Shown: in pieces, positions 62,991 through 64,000 of the stretch | Layout of the letters: each line of letters starts with the position of its first letter | Position numbering within the stretch: the stretch's first letter is position 1 | Origin: Halomarina halobia | GTDB taxonomy: Archaea; Halobacteriota; Halobacteria; Halobacteriales; Haloarculaceae | Direction of reading: 5' to 3' | DNA length: 64,000 nt | Assembly: GCF_029338575.1 (NCBI RefSeq) | Contig: NZ_CP119993.1 | Location: 992,001-1,056,000, forward strand | Translations under genes and position numbers: made by a program | The notes under the pieces: generated by a model | Told to the model about the DNA's origin: nothing | Seen by the model: the letters and a program-made list of their open reading frames with translations, nothing else | Database searches by the model: none

Positions 62991-63752
62991 GGTTTCCTGT
63001 TGGACTCTCCAGCCTCTGCTGCCTCCAGAGAGGGCATTATCTGTCTAGCGTGCGTACTACCGCTCGTTTGTTCACTCGGGGTGCGGTATCTCGCTACCTG
63101 CGAAGACAATCCTCACTGCGCGTAGCCAATAGGATGAGGTAGTTGCCTGGTGTAGCAGTATGTATATAGGTTCTATGATTCTGTTGAAATATCCAACCAA
63201 TATCGAAATATATGGGCTTAAAACAATTAATGTCACGTATGTCGGGTATGTTTCGATATTCGACTAAGTCCCTACCTCGATACCATGCACGCCCATTTTT
63301 TGATGTAGTGGTCCTCTATCTAAGTTATTACTTTTAATATATTGTACCGCTCGTAACCGATGTGACCTGTCTCGTCCTGATTATGTGTTTCGTGTCCCGC
63401 TTGGTCGCAACCTCGTCGTTCAGTCGGTTGCTGAAGCGCTGCTCACAGCGCTTGTGCAGTTATTTGATCAGATCCTCGCTGTTCAGTTCGTTTTCCGCGT
63501 AAATTACACAATTGAGGCGAATTCACTGGCAACCAGTACCGTTTGGATCTAGAGGTATTCCTGGGCAGTCGAAACGAGAGTGCGGACGATTTCGCTCCGG
63601 GTTATCCCCTTTTCGACGGGCACTAGCACAGGTGTGGATGCGACCGTCTCGCCCACGGCCGTTCGCGTGGCAACCCGCTACGCTCACGCGTGCTTGTCAC
63701 CCACCTTCGTCCCCAGCAAACCGTTTAATCGTGTGGAGATGAGTATCAGTAC
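62991..63752. other. gene-poor stretch
   Basis: No intact gene. AT-rich segments at 63170-63260 and 63300-63350 separate short arginine-rich open frames. A plus-strand stretch around 63400-63480 (SVAEALLTALVQLFDQILAV) may be a coding remnant of unknown origin. Confidence 0.45.
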
Positions 63753-63998
63753 CTAGCGCGCCTCCTTCACATGTCTTCTGATCAGCAAACAGGGTGGTTC
63801 CTTGTTCGGCGGCCTCATGTAGTTCTGAACTTCATAGAATGCCGTATTCAGATATCGTGCGTTAGCGGCGCTTTCAGTCTCGAAGTGCGCAACAACGTGC
63901 TTGCGGAGCTGTGTCGTCACGGCTGTGAGGGGCGGCGTCGTGATCAGATCGCTCTCCGCCGCGGACCCGTTTCCGACCGGTTGATCAGGAGCGGCAGA
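63753..63998 (-). CDS. partial gene running off the right edge (unknown function)
   Basis: An open minus-strand frame enters from beyond the window and ends at 63753. It contains LRKHVVAHFETESAANARYL and NTAFYEVQNYMRPPNKE, helical and plausible as haloarchaeal protein. The last residues before the stop (CLLIRRHVKEAR) are less convincing than the neighbouring frame (EQGTTLFADQKTCEGG), so a frameshift near 63805 may have altered the end. Family not recognised. Confidence 0.45.
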   Translation of the reverse strand, partial: SAAPDQPVGNGSAAESDLITTPPLTAVTTQLRKHVVAHFETESAANARYLNTAFYEVQNYMRPPNKEPPCLLIRRHVKEAR

Positions 63999-64000
63999 CG

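Noticed and set aside
1..64000. CRISPR arrays, rRNA and tRNA genes
   Set aside because: No regularly spaced repeat series and no recognisable rRNA or tRNA sequence was found by reading; a covariance search was not possible.

Overview
The window comes from a haloarchaeon (class Halobacteria), most likely a megaplasmid or a large integrated accessory region. Archaeal-specific genes show this: a TFIIB-type factor, a TBP remnant, two HTH-10 (bacterio-opsin-activator type) regulators, a HalOD1-domain protein, a DUF5789-type protein, a small histone-fold-like protein and a Tat-signal lipoprotein. The proteins are acidic, and TATA boxes commonly lie about 27 bases before the start codon, as in leaderless haloarchaeal transcripts. 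I see no replication initiator, rRNA, tRNA or CRISPR array. Family names are recalled from the sequence alone; no search was run.

Left end (1-3.8 kb): a minus-strand operon of four tightly coupled genes encodes a complete ubiquitin-like conjugation set: a Ubl ending in Gly-Gly-Val, an E2-like protein, a JAMM (deubiquitinase-like) peptidase and an E1-like ThiF protein that runs off the window. Divergent from it, across about 130 bases, are an AAA ATPase with a C-terminal winged helix and a second small winged-helix protein. This is the strongest candidate for a little-described system, possibly defensive or regulatory.

3.9-11 kb: a plus-strand train of small haloarchaeal accessory genes (zinc ribbons, a DUF6166-like protein, a DUF6610-like protein, an ArdC/ImmA-like metallopeptidase, a SWIM protein and a TFB). 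Eight gene boundaries carry the same element: five T's, then a hairpin whose stem sequence changes in a compensatory way around a GGGTG-like loop of about 10 bases. One degenerate copy and one T-less variant are also present.

11-22 kb and 27-32 kb: decayed DNA. It contains frameshifted or stop-interrupted genes (HTH-10 regulator, CehA/PHP hydrolase, membrane protein, small helical proteins), a truncated TBP, and long gene-free stretches. Four or five small genes here look intact.

22-61 kb: a catabolic island of mostly intact genes. Its modules are (a) alkyl-sulfatase-like MBL enzyme, GMC oxidoreductase, MFS carrier and HTH-10 regulator; (b) SDR, TctABC uptake system, MFS carrier, Rieske ferredoxin, amidohydrolase, enolase-superfamily enzyme and IclR regulator; (c) MocA and XdhC molybdenum-cofactor maturation factors, SDR, HisD-like dehydrogenase, OsmC, a three-subunit molybdenum hydroxylase with CoxG, an MMSDH-type aldehyde dehydrogenase, a sodium symporter, a thioredoxin-fold protein, a TSUP exporter, a cyclase-family hydrolase and a second IclR regulator. 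The substrates cannot be read from the sequence. An imperfect 119-base direct repeat flanks the MocA-XdhC pair, and IS630-type transposase remnants lie at 42.5 and 62.5 kb. The right end is again gene-poor and closes with a partial minus-strand gene.
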